Below are positions 23,301-35,600 of a DNA stretch of 64,000 bases, piece by piece. The stretch is taken from the NCBI GenBank assembly GCA_916610825.1, contig OU744454.1, positions 2,772,501 through 2,836,500 on the forward strand. The letters are read 5' to 3'. Under the pieces are notes generated by a model, which ran no database searches, had not been told where the DNA came from, and saw only the letters and a program-made list of their open reading frames with translations. The translations under genes and the position numbers were made by a program. The DNA is from Haliclystus octoradiatus (taxonomy: Eukaryota; Cnidaria; Staurozoa; Stauromedusae; Haliclystidae). The first letter of the stretch is position 1, and each line of letters opens with the position of its first letter.

Positions 23301-26300
23301 GCAATTTGATAGCATTGATCAGCAGTTGTTTAACAATGGATTGACTACACTTAACATTTATGTTGCCGCACTTTAAAACAAACCAGGTTTAGCCACAGGA
23401 TGCACGGATATTACCCAGCAGGGGGGAAAGAAAGGCAATGATTTCATTTCTACTTTGGAAAGGTTAAAGATTGTTTTTGTACTTAAAATTACATAGTATG
23501 AATCACAACAATAAATAAAAGTTTATATGTCAGGTAATGTTTTATTCAAAATGAATTGGAATTTGTACTTATGTATGAAGAAACCATTCGAAAGTTCAAA
23601 TTTGTTACTACATTTCAGACTCAATTCTTTGTTTTATATGTAGATTGTATCTCTATGTGGCAATTCTTTGGCTATGTTTTGCGACAATGATTGGTATTTT
23701 TTATCATTATGCGTTTGGTTTGAAAAGTACAACAGGATTCCCAGACAGTAACCCAACGTAAGTTATGATATATATTCAATCGGAGTATGACAACTAAATA
23801 TGATTCATAAAGCCCTGGCCAAATGACTTTTTTTATTTCGCCAACATTCATCGGATTTTGTTGAGTTCATTTTCGTCAACATCTTGAGGGTGGCCAAATG
23901 ACTTTTTATTTTCGCCAACATTCATCGGGTTTTGTTGAGTTCATTTTCGTCAACAGCGGATGGTATTTTGAGGCTTGGAAGCTAGTCAATCGAGCCCACC
24001 AATCCTGAGACAGGCTACGTCATTGTTGACCAATCAGAGCAAGGTTCATATTTTCAACAAAACTGAACAATGTTGAGGAAATAAAAAGTCATTCGGCCAC
24101 TTCGCCAACATCGGTAGAGAACAATAGAACTCAACAAAATCCGATGAATGTTGAGGAAATTATTGAATGTATTCAAAATCGAAATTCAACATCAGCCAAC
24201 AAAATCCGAAAAAGTGAGGGTGGCCAAATGACTTTTTATTTTCTCAACATTCATCGGATTTTGTTGAATTCAACAATGTTGGCGAAATAAAAAGTCATTT
24301 GGCCGGGGCTTAAGGCTTGTGAAAAAGAGATTAATGTTAATTAATATTTGCTCATGGTAACGTAAAAAGCCATATATGTCTATCCTTTCTGATAAGTAGC
24401 TTCGGGGTCGGATAAGTGTTATATCCTTCCTGAAACCTGACTTTTTATTCATACAACTTCTTTGAATTTTTCATCTGAAACGTCCCTTCTAACACTGTTA
24501 TTTCTCTAAATTTGGGGAGAAAATTGAAACAAAATCAAATTTCTTCTGAATTTTAGAAAACCTTTCAGGAAACCTACTTGCCAGGTTGCTGGGTTTTGTA
24601 TAAGATGGAGTAACTTCTTTGTATAAGATGTTGAAACCATAATAAAATAGATTCAACCATACTGTTGTCTGGTTAAGGAATCATGGAACATTTTCAACTT
24701 TTGCTCCAGAATGGTGTTGTTGAAATTTGGCCTAAAAATCAGAAAACGATCAATTTTCTTCTGAATTTACTATACCCTTCAAGGTCCCAGGATCCCCATT
24801 TTTGTTGGATGTTGCCTTTCCATTGCCGTTGATTTTGTAATCAAATCTTTCCTATCATTGGAGAAAAGAATTTTTTTTTCAGCATCATTTTCTTGTGTGT
24901 GGACATGTGGTGATGGCATAATCAGGGTTTGATAAAAGTTGTGATCCTGTGATCCTAGATTGCGGAAGGCTGAGCTGAAATCCGAAGGCAGCCAATGATC
25001 AACGTTTTTGAATATGATTTCTACTAAAAATTAAGAAAATATTATAACCTTTGGTGGACTTTTGAAGCTTATTTGTTTTGTACATTTCCAAATCGATTAT
25101 CAGTGTTTGTTTACGTTTACAGCAAGCTCTAAAATATTTCTTTACAAGTTCACGTCTAAACTGGATGGAGCATTGACAATGAAAACAACATCCGACCGAG
25201 CTTTCTTCATTATATGTCCGGGAAAAACTCTGAAGGTTTCACTTCGAAAATCTTTGGATCTCGGAAGGCAAAATTATTTATCGGACCCTGGGCATAATGC
25301 TCTGGGATTGCGTGCAAACAATATGCCAGGGAAAATGTGCTCTGTAGGCCTATAAGTTAAACTGTAATAAATTGATTGCCTGAGCCTCTATGAAAGTAAT
25401 CAAAGCTAACGGTTACACATATTTAGGTATCTTATGAATATTCTATTAAAGGAGCAAAAATGACCGGCAGGCGCTACGCACTTAGGATCACGTGCATGTT
25501 TATTGTTTATAACACAATGTTCATTGTTGACATGAATTTATTACAAATTAGGCTTGCGTATAACAATAGTTTCAAAGCGAGACGGTTGAATTACGCTAAG
25601 CATAAATTCAAATTGTCTCGCAGCGGTCGCCGGTCAATGTTGCCCCTTTAAATAAGCCCTGTTTTTGAAGGCCACCTGTGTATAGTGGTCAATTTATCTG
25701 AATCTTTAACATGGCTGTTATATACAGGTTATACTGAACATTTTAATTAGCCTCATTTACAGCAGTTTTCATAAAATTGATTTCTCAAGTGAAAAATAGG
25801 AAATCATATCAACTGTCGAGTCATATTATGCTCAACTAAACTTTAAGTTAGTTTTTTTACGTTTTATTTGCAAAGGGCTCAATTTGGAATCGCTGGATTA
25901 ATAGTTGTTGCACAAATGATGGATTTGTTTGTTTTTGCCGCTGTTGTCATTAATTATGTCGGTCAATGTCAATTGATACGGTTTTACATGCAAGAAGTCA
26001 CAAGAAGATTAGAAGAAAAGACAACTGAGCTTAAGATGATTATGAAGGTATGTATCAACAGTAAAATACTACCGGTAGTAAATCCCCTGTGAATTCTGTT
26101 CATGAGTCCATAAACATTTCATATGTATCAGGTTATAGTTATGGAAACACATGTGTAATTTAAAGGAAGAGTAACTTCAAAACATTTAACAGAACTAATG
26201 AAAATAATCGATAAATTTTGAAGGACCATGCCTATCTGACATGACCCGTTTGGATTTTAGAGCCGCCCGTTAGGTACAACAATTTGCAATTATTTTAGAT

Positions 26301-28719
26301 GGTACTGAAAGGGCTTGAAAAACTGTGAAAAACCACCACAAACACACATACACCAGACATTGGTAGGCCTATAGATGGAAACTAACCCAAGGAAGTCGCA
26401 GTCATGCGCTATAGACTATTAAATTAGCATCATCATCATTATATTCCCTAGTCAGCAACTGTCTTAATTTTATTTTTTCAGAACGTCTTGGACATCAAAC
26501 AGAATCTTGATCGATTGAATGGCACAGTATCTTTAATCACATCATTTATCGTGTTTGTGATATCTCTTTCAACTGTCATTGGTGAGTCATCATGTCATTA
26601 GTAATCATTGTCATTACTATAATGATGCATTAGTGATGCATTAGGGTAGTGGATGGGGTGGTGGACCTCGGGCCGCATGGTGTTCGGGTTCGATCCCTGG
26701 CGGATACATTATCGGTTGATGTGAGGAAGAGCATCCGACCGTTAAACTCACACACACTAACTCAAACCAACCTGGTGAAAAAGCTTAGTTATCCAAGGGT
26801 TACCTCACAATAAGCGGATTGTGGTTTATAAAAGTTGTGTAAGCTATAATACAAAGCAATGGGCGCACAGTTTCCTATGAGCTATTGATGTTTGGCGTAC
26901 TCGAGTCACTTCAGGAAAGTCTCAAGGGCGAGAATCACCAGCCGCGGCAACTCTGATGCCTTTTTGTTTTCTCCTTGCGTGCCCTCTTCAGCCTCAAATA
27001 TCAATAGCTTATAGGAAACTGTGCCCAAATAATAGTGTGCTTAATAGTGGTCAAATTCTCTACCTCTCATAGCTGGCTGCTGTTATATGCGGGTTTCACT
27101 GTACAGTCATACATTCTACATAGTGGCCACCTGTTGATAGTGGTCACTCTAGCAATGTCTAAAATTGTATTTCTATTGAATCAACTCTGCATATAACACC
27201 GAAGGCTACCTGCATACAGTGGTCAATTTATCTACCTCTCATAGCTGGCTGTTACATACAGGTTTCATTGTACAAACAAATTGGTATGCTATTTCGTATC
27301 GCTAATGTGCACATACGGACTATAAAAGATAAATTATATATGTGCCAAGGTCTTATTATGACCTATACAATAGCCTATCAATTTATTGGTTGGGGTGATT
27401 GATTTAAATTTTTTAAAGACGATTCAATTGATTAACATTTCAGCGATTAGTTTATTGGTAAATTATCCAAGCCATGGAAATTATATTCGACTGACATATC
27501 GTATACTGTATTTCATGGAATGGAGTGGTCTATTGATGTTTACTCTTGTCCAGGTAATTAAATAAATGTTTCGATTTTCTGTATATGTACTGTGTACCGA
27601 AATATCAGGGAATTTCTCAAATTGTCAGATTATGGCTTGTTTTGATTTTGGTCTATGGCACATGATTTTGCAATTTTTTTATGCATCATATAAACCAGTA
27701 TATTGAATCATTTTATTCCTTTTACATTAAACATTTTACATAGCTATAGGTAACTTTTTTAACCATCTTCATTTCAGGCATCATTGGTCACCAGCGGAGG
27801 TGAAAAATTAAAAGATTCATCTTTGCCAATGAGAGTATTTGGATTTCAGACACATACTCAACTGGATATTGATTCATTTCTTAATTTCTTAAATCTTGTT
27901 AAGTTGGAGGTAAGTTAAACAAGTTTTCATTGGAAATTTTAATACCTACATTTACCTACAACAGTACCTACATTTCTTAATTTGGGCCGATATTTAGAGT
28001 TAAAAATCAGCCGATGTGTTGCATTGGCAAATTTATTCTTCTTCCCCTTTGTAGGGGATACCTTTGAATTTTAGAACGAAAGTAGCCCATCTGTTTCGAA
28101 ATATTCTACCAACTAACCAAGCACTAAAGCCAGAGCTCATCATGAGACGAGTTCATGGATATGTAACTAGTATGCAATGATGGCAGAGTGCCTTCCCCAC
28201 ATTCGGGAGAACAGGGTTCTATTTCTCGTCAGTACACATATATTTTCATAATAATCAATTGCAATGAAATAATGTGTCCTTCAAATAGACAAGCACTTTT
28301 TCTCAAGAGGAGAATGTCATCATAAATGTGAAATTCAAAATATGATACATAGACATCAGAATTTACTTTTTCACAGAATGTAAATACAGTCAAACCTATT
28401 AAAACGGTTACCTCTATACATCAATCACCTATCTGTGGTGGTCACTCTTTTGATGTCTATACTTGTATGTTCTATTGAATCAACCCTGTATATAAAGGCC
28501 ACCTGCATATAGTGGTCAATTTATCTTCCTATCGTAACTAGCTGTTTCATACAGATTTCACTGACCACTGTATATGATATTTGGTTTATATTCCAGGCAC
28601 ACTTGTGTACTATTCCAATTAAAGCACGGTATTTATGGGGATTCTTGTTTGTGGCATCACAGATTATGGTATTAATATTCCAAACAGGTAGTGTTGTTGG
28701 TGCGAACAAATGGTTTTGA
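17306..28719 (+). CDS. Gustatory-receptor-like 7-TM protein, copy 1 (12 exons)
   Basis: Exons: 17306-17430, 18142-18217, 19363-19479, 20989-21159, 22070-22330, 23090-23136, 23644-23757, 25876-26047, 26482-26581, 27444-27553, 27778-27909, 28597-28719; together 515 aa in one frame. An in-frame TAG sits directly before the ATG. Long hydrophilic N-terminus (about 110 residues), then seven hydrophobic segments: exon 4 (IYPPIVVGLLVTFYIARAW), exon 5 (LHFLAYIIGFYLL), exon 7 (VAILWLCFATMIGIFYHY), exon 8 (AGLIVVAQMMDLFVFAAVV, then INYVGQCQLIRFYMQEV), exons 9/10, exon 10/11 and exon 12 (IPIKARYLWGFLF ... VLIFQTG). The last exon, with IP-x-x-AR and a TM7 ending in FQT, and the phase-0 introns before the last two exons recall insect Gr/Or genes and animal GRLs. 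Ligand unknown; role may be sensory or developmental. Poly(A) signal at 28966-28971. Confidence 0.75.
17885..18070 (-). mobile_element. Family E SINE fragment
   Basis: GAGACGATATCGCCCTAGGC, GCAGCTACTCACAATGCCAT and CTCTTTGGACCATGA match the 31867-32236 copy; the tRNA-like head is missing. Confidence 0.65.
18367..18564. mobile_element. TIR element of 198 bp (family J)
   Basis: AAAGGGTTACTGCACGGCAG at left and the inverse of AAAAGGGTAACTATATGGCA at right. About 45 bp of the termini pair, including GTTTGGGTTCTCTGATACCA. No clear target duplication seen. In intron 2 of GRL copy 1. Confidence 0.75.
19691..20589. mobile_element. TIR element of about 0.9 kb (family M)
   Basis: TTTATTAAAGTGTATATGAC at left and its near-inverse GGATATACACTTTAATAAA at right. 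The arms pair over about 160 bp (TTGGGAGATTACTTC; AAAAATGCAGTCAAA; GTGAGACACAAAA inverse). The interior has no intact transposase frame, so non-autonomous. In intron 3 of GRL copy 1. Confidence 0.75.
20785..20950. mobile_element. Family F element copy
   Basis: CATTTTCACATTTTAATATC ... CATGGTGTTTTCACAACACT ... TTTTCATGGTTTTGGTGTTG. Ends about 40 bases before the acceptor of GRL copy 1 exon 4. Confidence 0.6.
21440..21610 (+). mobile_element. Family D tRNA-derived SINE, worn copy
   Basis: Box A-like TGTAGTGGTTAGGGCGG and box B-like CGGTTCAATTCC, then GGCATCAGGAAAGG and CATTAAACTCGCACATG as in other D copies. Confidence 0.65.
22492..22641. mobile_element. Family C element copy
   Basis: CAAATTCAGAAGAAATT, TGGTCAAACATCAACAAAAA, and right end TTCTGTCGGACCCTG. 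Confidence 0.65.
22654..22827. mobile_element. Family C element copy, adjacent to the previous one
   Basis: Left end CAAGGTCCAACAAAAGTAG, right end TTTTGTCAGACTCTGG; same interior. Confidence 0.65.
23157..23298 (-). mobile_element. Family A MITE copy with internal duplication
   Basis: TACAGTCAAACCTGTTATAA ... TTTCACTGTA. The segment CAAACCTGTTATAATGGTCA is present twice and the central half of the element is missing. Confidence 0.75.
23811..24314. mobile_element. Foldback element (family N), about 500 bp
   Basis: AAGCCCTGGCCAAATGACTT at left and its inverse AAGTCATTTGGCCGGGGCTT at right. Repeated CATTCATCGGATTTTGTTGA blocks in both orientations inside. In intron 7 of GRL copy 1. Confidence 0.7.
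24922..25290. mobile_element. Degenerate family C remnant
   Basis: CAGGGTTTGATAAAAGTTGT at left, TTTATCGGACCCTGGG near 25280; the middle is disrupted. Confidence 0.35.
25668..25738 (-). mobile_element. Family A fragment
   Basis: GGCCACCTGTGTATAGTGGT ... TATATACAGGTTATACTG; only one half. Confidence 0.7.
26635..26840 (+). mobile_element. Family D tRNA-derived SINE
   Basis: Box A GGGTAGTGGATGGGGTGG, box B TCGGGTTCGATCCCTGGC, followed by GAAGAGCATCCGACCGTTAA and CAACCTGGTGAAAAAGCTTA as in the 43426 and 58397 copies. Confidence 0.75.
26846..27036. mobile_element. Family I TIR element
   Basis: AATGGGCGCACAGTTTCCTA at left and TAGGAAACTGTGCCCAAATA at right, with ATGAGCTATTGAT inverse-paired to ATCAATAGCTTAT. 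Confidence 0.7.
27040..27273 (-). mobile_element. Family A, one partial plus one nearly complete copy
   Basis: A half copy ending TTTCACTGTA at 27103 is joined to a copy ending GTTTCATTGTA at 27273. Confidence 0.7.
28385..28564 (-). mobile_element. Family A MITE copy
   Basis: TACAGTCAAACCTATTAAAA at left; right end worn (TTTCACTGACCACTGTA). Ends about 30 bases before the last exon of GRL copy 1. Confidence 0.7.
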
Positions 28720-29638
28720 ATAATTTCTAAAAGAATCTAACGATAATCAAAGTATCCCTGTCTATCATTTTTTGAAAACGATTGAATGGCAGATAAATGT
28801 AGTAGACTTTCCAAAATTTAAAATGATTTCAGGTAAAGAAAAAATACCACAGAAAATGTTAATTTGAATGTTAAAATGGCAAAAATTAATGAGTTTATTC
28901 AGATTGATTTTACTGATTAAATCGTATTAAAAATATACCGGTATATATATCAAGTTTGAAAAGAGAATAAATAGCAATATAGGAATTACAGATATTGCTG
29001 CCGATTCAACTATAACAGGACACATTAGAATGTTGATGACATTGAAACCGATTCATAAAACAATTAAGATACCATTATGTATGTCATGTAATTAGTACAT
29101 AGACAAATAAATTTCTATCGAAACACTTTATAAAATGTGTTAAAAGAGCCACTACTTCAGCATCAAATAACAATTGATGTCAACGAAATATGCTTATATT
29201 AATTATGTGGATGAGCAATTAACCAATTGGAATGAATTGTATGTAAATAATACTGATAATTAAAAACAAATTAAGATAATAATGGCACTATATATATTTC
29301 ATATAATTATTAAATTCAAGAATGAATTTTTGTAAATAATAAATTATTTAGCGAAATATAAATTTGATTTATTTACATATATATATATATATATTATATA
29401 TGTATATCTATAAAATAGTATTATGTAAAATATATAATTTACAAGAATTATTTGTCAAATTATTGCTTGATATAAAATTGATAAAATTATATTTAAAATC
29501 TAAAAATTTTCTTTAGTTTTTCTTAAAAAAGTATTTCCTTATGTCGATAAGGACATAATATACTGTTATTTTCTTTATTAATATATAACACAATTATTTT
29601 TTTCTAACTTATAAGTAGACTATTTATATGGTTTTTGA
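28720..29638. other. Intergenic gap between the two convergent GRL genes
   Basis: Very AT-rich. AATAAA at 28966-28971 serves copy 1; the reverse AATAAA at 29574-29579 is placed to serve copy 2 (60 bases past its stop). A (TA)n run lies at about 29377-29405. No gene, and unlike the introns no MITE of families A-C. Confidence 0.5.
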
Positions 29639-32600
29639 TCAAATATTTGCCGGTAAACTTGTTTGAAAAATAATAAACAATGCTATAGTTGCTAGTATGA
29701 TAATGCCAAGAAGATAACGTGTTTTCATTGGTATTGAAAATAATTTTGTCTGAAATAAAAACAAATACCTTTTTATTTAATCACATAATTATCATTAGTA
29801 TTATACAGTATTTGACAAAAGGTTGAGCCTTTCAGAATCTTGGACAAAACTTGAATCAATTAAATCAATCTCCATTTGGTTATAATGTTGGTATCCATAA
29901 CAACGCATTGACAAGAGGTTGATTTTTTTTGATTTTTTTATAATTGAGATTTTAACAGTGGAAGGAAGAAAGACAGTCTATCTGTAAGACCCTGTCATAA
30001 ATATCCTAAAATTAAACTAAAAATCCATCATATGTACAAACAACCTTCTATATAATTATTAATTACTATGAATCAATATAATAGTGAAAACATTGTGAAA
30101 AACGAATGAAAAAACTTGTGAAAAACGAATGAAAAATTTTATTGATCTGTAGTAATGGACAAAATTGTGACAACAGCGAGAATTTTTTCTTTTCAATATA
30201 ACCCCCCCCCCCCAAAAAAAAATAAAATAAAATTGATAATTAGTTGGTCTACTACTAGAAAATGATCATCATCATCACTAGAAAATCAGAAAGTGACTCT
30301 GTCACCAGACGTCAAAGATGAGTTGAACAAGCCATGGAAAAATATCACTTAATTAGAAAAAAACATCTTTGTTGTAGCAGAGTGCTCATAGTACCATATT
30401 TCTTGTTATGCAGTCAACCCATCGGTCTTATCATAGCTGTAGGGAAGATTATTTTCCATTTTCATTGCCAATTCGTTCTATCACAAAACCTCCTATAGCA
30501 GGACAAATCTGATCCAATTTTTACCTCTAATTTTATCAAACTCAAGAAATTTATAAATGAATCAATCTCCATTTGGTTATAATGTTGGTATCCATAACAA
30601 CGCATTGACAAGAGGTTGATTTTCAATGTTGCTCCAGTTGAAGTCACTCTACATGCCTAAGAAAAAAGAATATATTTTTTTGATGAAACAAAAATTGCGT
30701 ATTGATAGGATATTTACCATCAAGCACAAGTCATAAATATAAATTTAATATTGGTACGAGTTTTTACCCATCAATGCGTAGATTATACAAAGAAAAATTC
30801 TGTCTGCGTCGCTGATTATTTGGGAACCAAAATAATGGATTGTGATAGTGTGTGTGTTATTTTGAGCAATGGAACAATGTCATGTCTTTATTAGCATGCA
30901 AAGCCGTATGTTGACCTTAATTGGTGTTATTATGGAATATGGTGATGTTTTCCGTCAACTATGTCTAACCGTGATGTGCAGTATACCTTGCGTGGTTAAT
31001 ATATGTTGGACAAAAAAAAATGACGACACATTCTTATAACTTTACTGTCTATAATACTAACGGTATTCCATTTTTTAAGCATATCACGTAAGCAACAATA
31101 AATTTTTCAGCATCGAATTTGAATATAGGCTACCCTTTCTGACAATATCATTAGCATTTGGCATGATAAGCATGGCATTGAAGGTTTTCGTCTGCTCTCT
31201 TCAATACAGCTTATGTAAATATAATTTTTAATCTTGCTATACAAAAAGATTCATAATCTGCGTTTGAACATAGTAAATTAGTTTATTTTCCTTTCAATAC
31301 AGTAGGCTACCGTAGAAAATATCTATGCATAATTTAAAGATGGCTATTTTCTTAAATATTCTGCTTAATTTGAATAAATAACTTTGAGAAATTGAAATCA
31401 TACACAGGAAGAGAAGCTCTTTGGACTAAACTTACTCTTGCGAAATATAATGATAACATTCATTCTGTAACTCACCTGTGCTAATGAAAATAAAACGATT
31501 AATATTCCTTGACAGCAGAATCCAATCCGATATCCCAATTTTACAAATGGTTCCTTGTAATTTCTGCTAAGTTTTCCTGAATCTGAGAAATTAAATAACA
31601 AAAATAATATTATGCCTAATCTTTATTTCAATCATTTTGAATGTTATTACTGTACATATGTGACTGACGTACACCTCTTATATTTTGTAGTAGTAGCTCT
31701 TCTATTTTGTAGTAGTAGTAGTATAGACAGTCACATTATAGGAATGTGCCGTCCCTCTCACGCCTAAAATATTTGCTACACAAAGAATGAAGGAACAAAT
31801 CTTTTATTCGAGGGACGTGTTATTTCGAACTACCAGTAACAATAAGATGAAATTGCAATTAAAAAAAAGTAATGTAGACGGTGTCGCCCTACCGAAGGCA
31901 CCCGTACCACTCCTCTATTTCTAGAAGAGTGGCTTTTTTCGCTGAGAGCAATGCTTTTAAACGCTCTTTGTTGATCTCAGCCGCGACACTGCAGATCAAT
32001 TTCAACAGATTTCATGGCAGATAAGTCTTGATTGTCAATGCGCAACGATGCGCCGCAGCTACTCACAATGCAATTCCCTCTGGACCATTCCATCCGCCAT
32101 CCTCAGATGGTACTCATTTGATGTTTCAGATAAAGTCAAGGCTGAGTTGACCTTAGGGGGATTTGAACCACAGTCGATCAGATATGATCAGATCTGAAGT
32201 TTGGTTGCTCTGCCATCTGAGCTAATCCTCCCTATAAATTGCAATTGATAATTACGAGAAATGTTTTTATTAACAAATAAGAAAGATTAAATAGATGAGT
32301 TTTAATAAATTGTTTTTTTTTGTAGCAATACAGTCAAACCTTCATACGTAAGTTGTTCTGATGACCTACGTAGTTGTCACACCCTTGTCATATCTGGCAG
32401 AAGTTGAAAAATTACTTATTTCGTATATAATGATGTTGATGCTTCTATCAACTTCTCTATAGAATAAATTAAATACTTACTGATGATAATTGATAGAAAT
32501 ATAGCAATGATCATAAATGATGCACTCCATCCTAGCAAACTATTCAATCGTTGAATATTCGTTTTGATATCTAGTAATTTCTATAAATAATATAGAAGGA

Positions 32601-35600
32601 AATTTGAATAAACATTTCAAAAACAATCAAACTCATTTCGAATAAAGATTATCTACAAATAAATTAGATTCATTGTAAGGAAAACCAAGTAAGTAAGTAG
32701 GTAATCTCTACCAATATATGCAAAATTCTGTGTGTATGTGTGAGTGCGTGTGTGTGTGTGTGTGTGCCCAGTTTTCCACTGCTTTTTCTGCTGTTTTCTG
32801 ATATTCGAGTTATAGATGATTTGAATTGTTATTTTCCAGTCAGGGTTCGGTATGATTATTTTTATATTGTTTCCTGGTTCACATAAAGGAAGAAAGTATA
32901 ATATAGTGTTTCAACTGTTTTAATTGTATGGCTTTCAAATTCGATATCAAATTTTCTAGTGTCACATTTCAAGGAGAAAAAACATTTATTATTGTATGAC
33001 TGTTATCGCCATAACCCAGTAACGAATCAGAAACAATGAACCCAGAACAATTAACCCAGTTATCGCCTTTATTGGAATTGTTTTAGTCATTGGAATAAAT
33101 AATTTTTCTACCGAGAAGAAATTTGGAGTGTTTGTTTGGAAAATGTCAGTATGAATGTGAGAGATTATTTTCACTTACCGTAATTGAATTGCACTTTTGT
33201 GGGTTACGTACTGTAGCGGGATTTTTAAGCATCACACTGCACAGTCACCTTGAACTTTTTGGAATTTTTCCTTTGCTTTGCGTATCGAAAAAAAATGTCA
33301 TTTTCCAGACTAATTTTGTTTTGCCTTTTGGAACCGCGATGTACAACATGCTTTGTTGCGTCGTGTTTTTTTAGTTTGATATTAAAATTCACATATTCTC
33401 CAATTTCATTTAGAAAATATTCCACATTAATTATTTGTTTGTCTTAATAACAAGACAACGTCAAACATAGTTTTAATTCAACCAAAATTAACCCAGCAAC
33501 GCGGGTAAGATGTTACTAGTGATATGATAATCATACCTTCATAGCATCTTTAAAACTGACTGATTTCTCAACCAATATACTTTCAACATGTTTTAAGTAA
33601 AATATCAATAACTGACATTGTCCACCATAGTTGATGACAACACAAACATTGACACAATTTGTCATGAAAGATCCAAGAAATAACAAACACGTGAAGAAAA
33701 CTCTCCATCTGTAATAGAAAATAATATTTGATCAATTATATGCATTCTTAAAATATAAAGTTCAATTATAGGAAGGGAATTCAGTATTCTTTTGCATGGC
33801 ACGCTTCCCCTTTTAAATTAAAGTACAGTATGGGCAAACTACGGGCAAAGTAAATTGAAGCTAAAATACAACATTATCTGTTTCAGAATAAGGCAAAAAT
33901 AATGTTTCGACAATATTTCAATAACGGCTACATTAAAATAGCGCTGTTAACTATTCATTAATTAACAGCCGTGGCTTAAAACAATGAATAGTCAATCGTG
34001 GGACCGAAAAGGGCGGTCACTGGTCGCGTTTGAAGAGTGGTCGCTGAATACAACACTTTTCTATTGTCTCATTCAATGGCGGCCCGAAGCGTGGTCGCTT
34101 ACAATGAGTGTCCGCTTAATAGGAGTGGTCGCTATGACGAGTTTGACTGTATGGGCAAACTACGGGCAAAGAAACTTTCATGGCCTACCAGACTATTTAT
34201 TTGAATAGGAATTATTTGAATGTTCATACATACACAATGTTGATATTGTTTTCCTTTACTTTTTGCGTTTGCCGGTATATAAATTGATGTTTGTATTTCT
34301 ATACATGTATTTCGTACTTTATTGTATTACTTAGTCCTGTGAAAACAGCTTTATGAAACTTCCTCTGCTGAAAATAGTTCATAAACGGTTAATGAGCTGT
34401 TCATAAACTGTTCATGATCGTTAATTTTCATTAAGTTTCATTAATGTTAATTTCAATTTAATGTTGCTTTTCATGAACTGATTGTCACAGAGGCCACATG
34501 AGACCACAGAGGCCATATGATGGTGATTTTCACAGTTTATTAACCGTTTATGAACTATTTTCAGCAGAGGAAGTTTCATGAAGCTTTTTTTACAGGACTA
34601 AGTAATACAATAAAGTACGAATACATATATAGAAACACAAACATCAATTTATATACAGACAAACGCATAAAATGAAGGAAAACATATCAACATTGAGTAT
34701 GAAGAATAATAAACTACTCCTCGTTCGTTATTACATATATTCAAATAATTCCTATTCAAATAAATAGTCTGACAGGCCATTCTGAAAGTTTCTTGTTAAT
34801 CGCTATACCAGCAGTGGTTACAATTACTTACATTGGGTATGAAGATGGAACACCCGTCACTGCTGATAATCCATATGTATAGAACATCAAGATTGACATA
34901 GATGTACCAAAGATTAACCAAATAATGCCAATTAACATGAAATATCTGAATGAAAAATAATAATACAATGAAGCCTGCTACTGTGGCCAGGGTCCGACAA
35001 AAGGTTCATACTTCTGGAATCCTAGAGGCATTTCAACATCTTCTTCTGAATATTTTGTTGATGTTTGACCAATAAATCATGAAAATATTAAATTTCTTCT
35101 GAATTTGCTCCAACCTTCCAGAATCTAGGATTCCAGGATATATATTTACTTTTGCCGTACCTTGACTGTGGCCACCTGGATATTGTGGCCACTTCAGTAA
35201 TATTATATAAGAAAAGCATTACTCTATTAAATCAACCCTGTACATAAAGACCGCCTGACTATTGTGGCCATTTCAATAATATTAGAAAAGTATTAATTTC
35301 ATTGAATCAACCCTGTACATAAAGACCATCTATTGTGTCCATTACAGTGATATACTCAAATAATTGATCAATTGAACTAACTCAATATACATCTACATAG
35401 ACCAGATTATATGCATAGTGGTCAGTTTATCTAGATCTTATATGTGGCAGCTATACACATGTTTCACTGTAATAATATATATTTTTTTCAAAACTTATTC
35501 CAAAATAAATAATAAATCCTCTTCTATATGCATACGAAGAACAAATGCCATATCTATATATCTGGGCACTATCAACAAACCAGATAGCATGTACGAAATT

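Noticed and set aside
25062-25355. 97-codon frame
   Set aside because: Runs through a family C remnant in a GRL intron; no similarity to the neighbouring exons.
32160-32236. Possible tRNA gene on the minus strand
   Set aside because: Box A and B are present but the anticodon arm does not form a proper tRNA, and the rest is a repeated SINE body.
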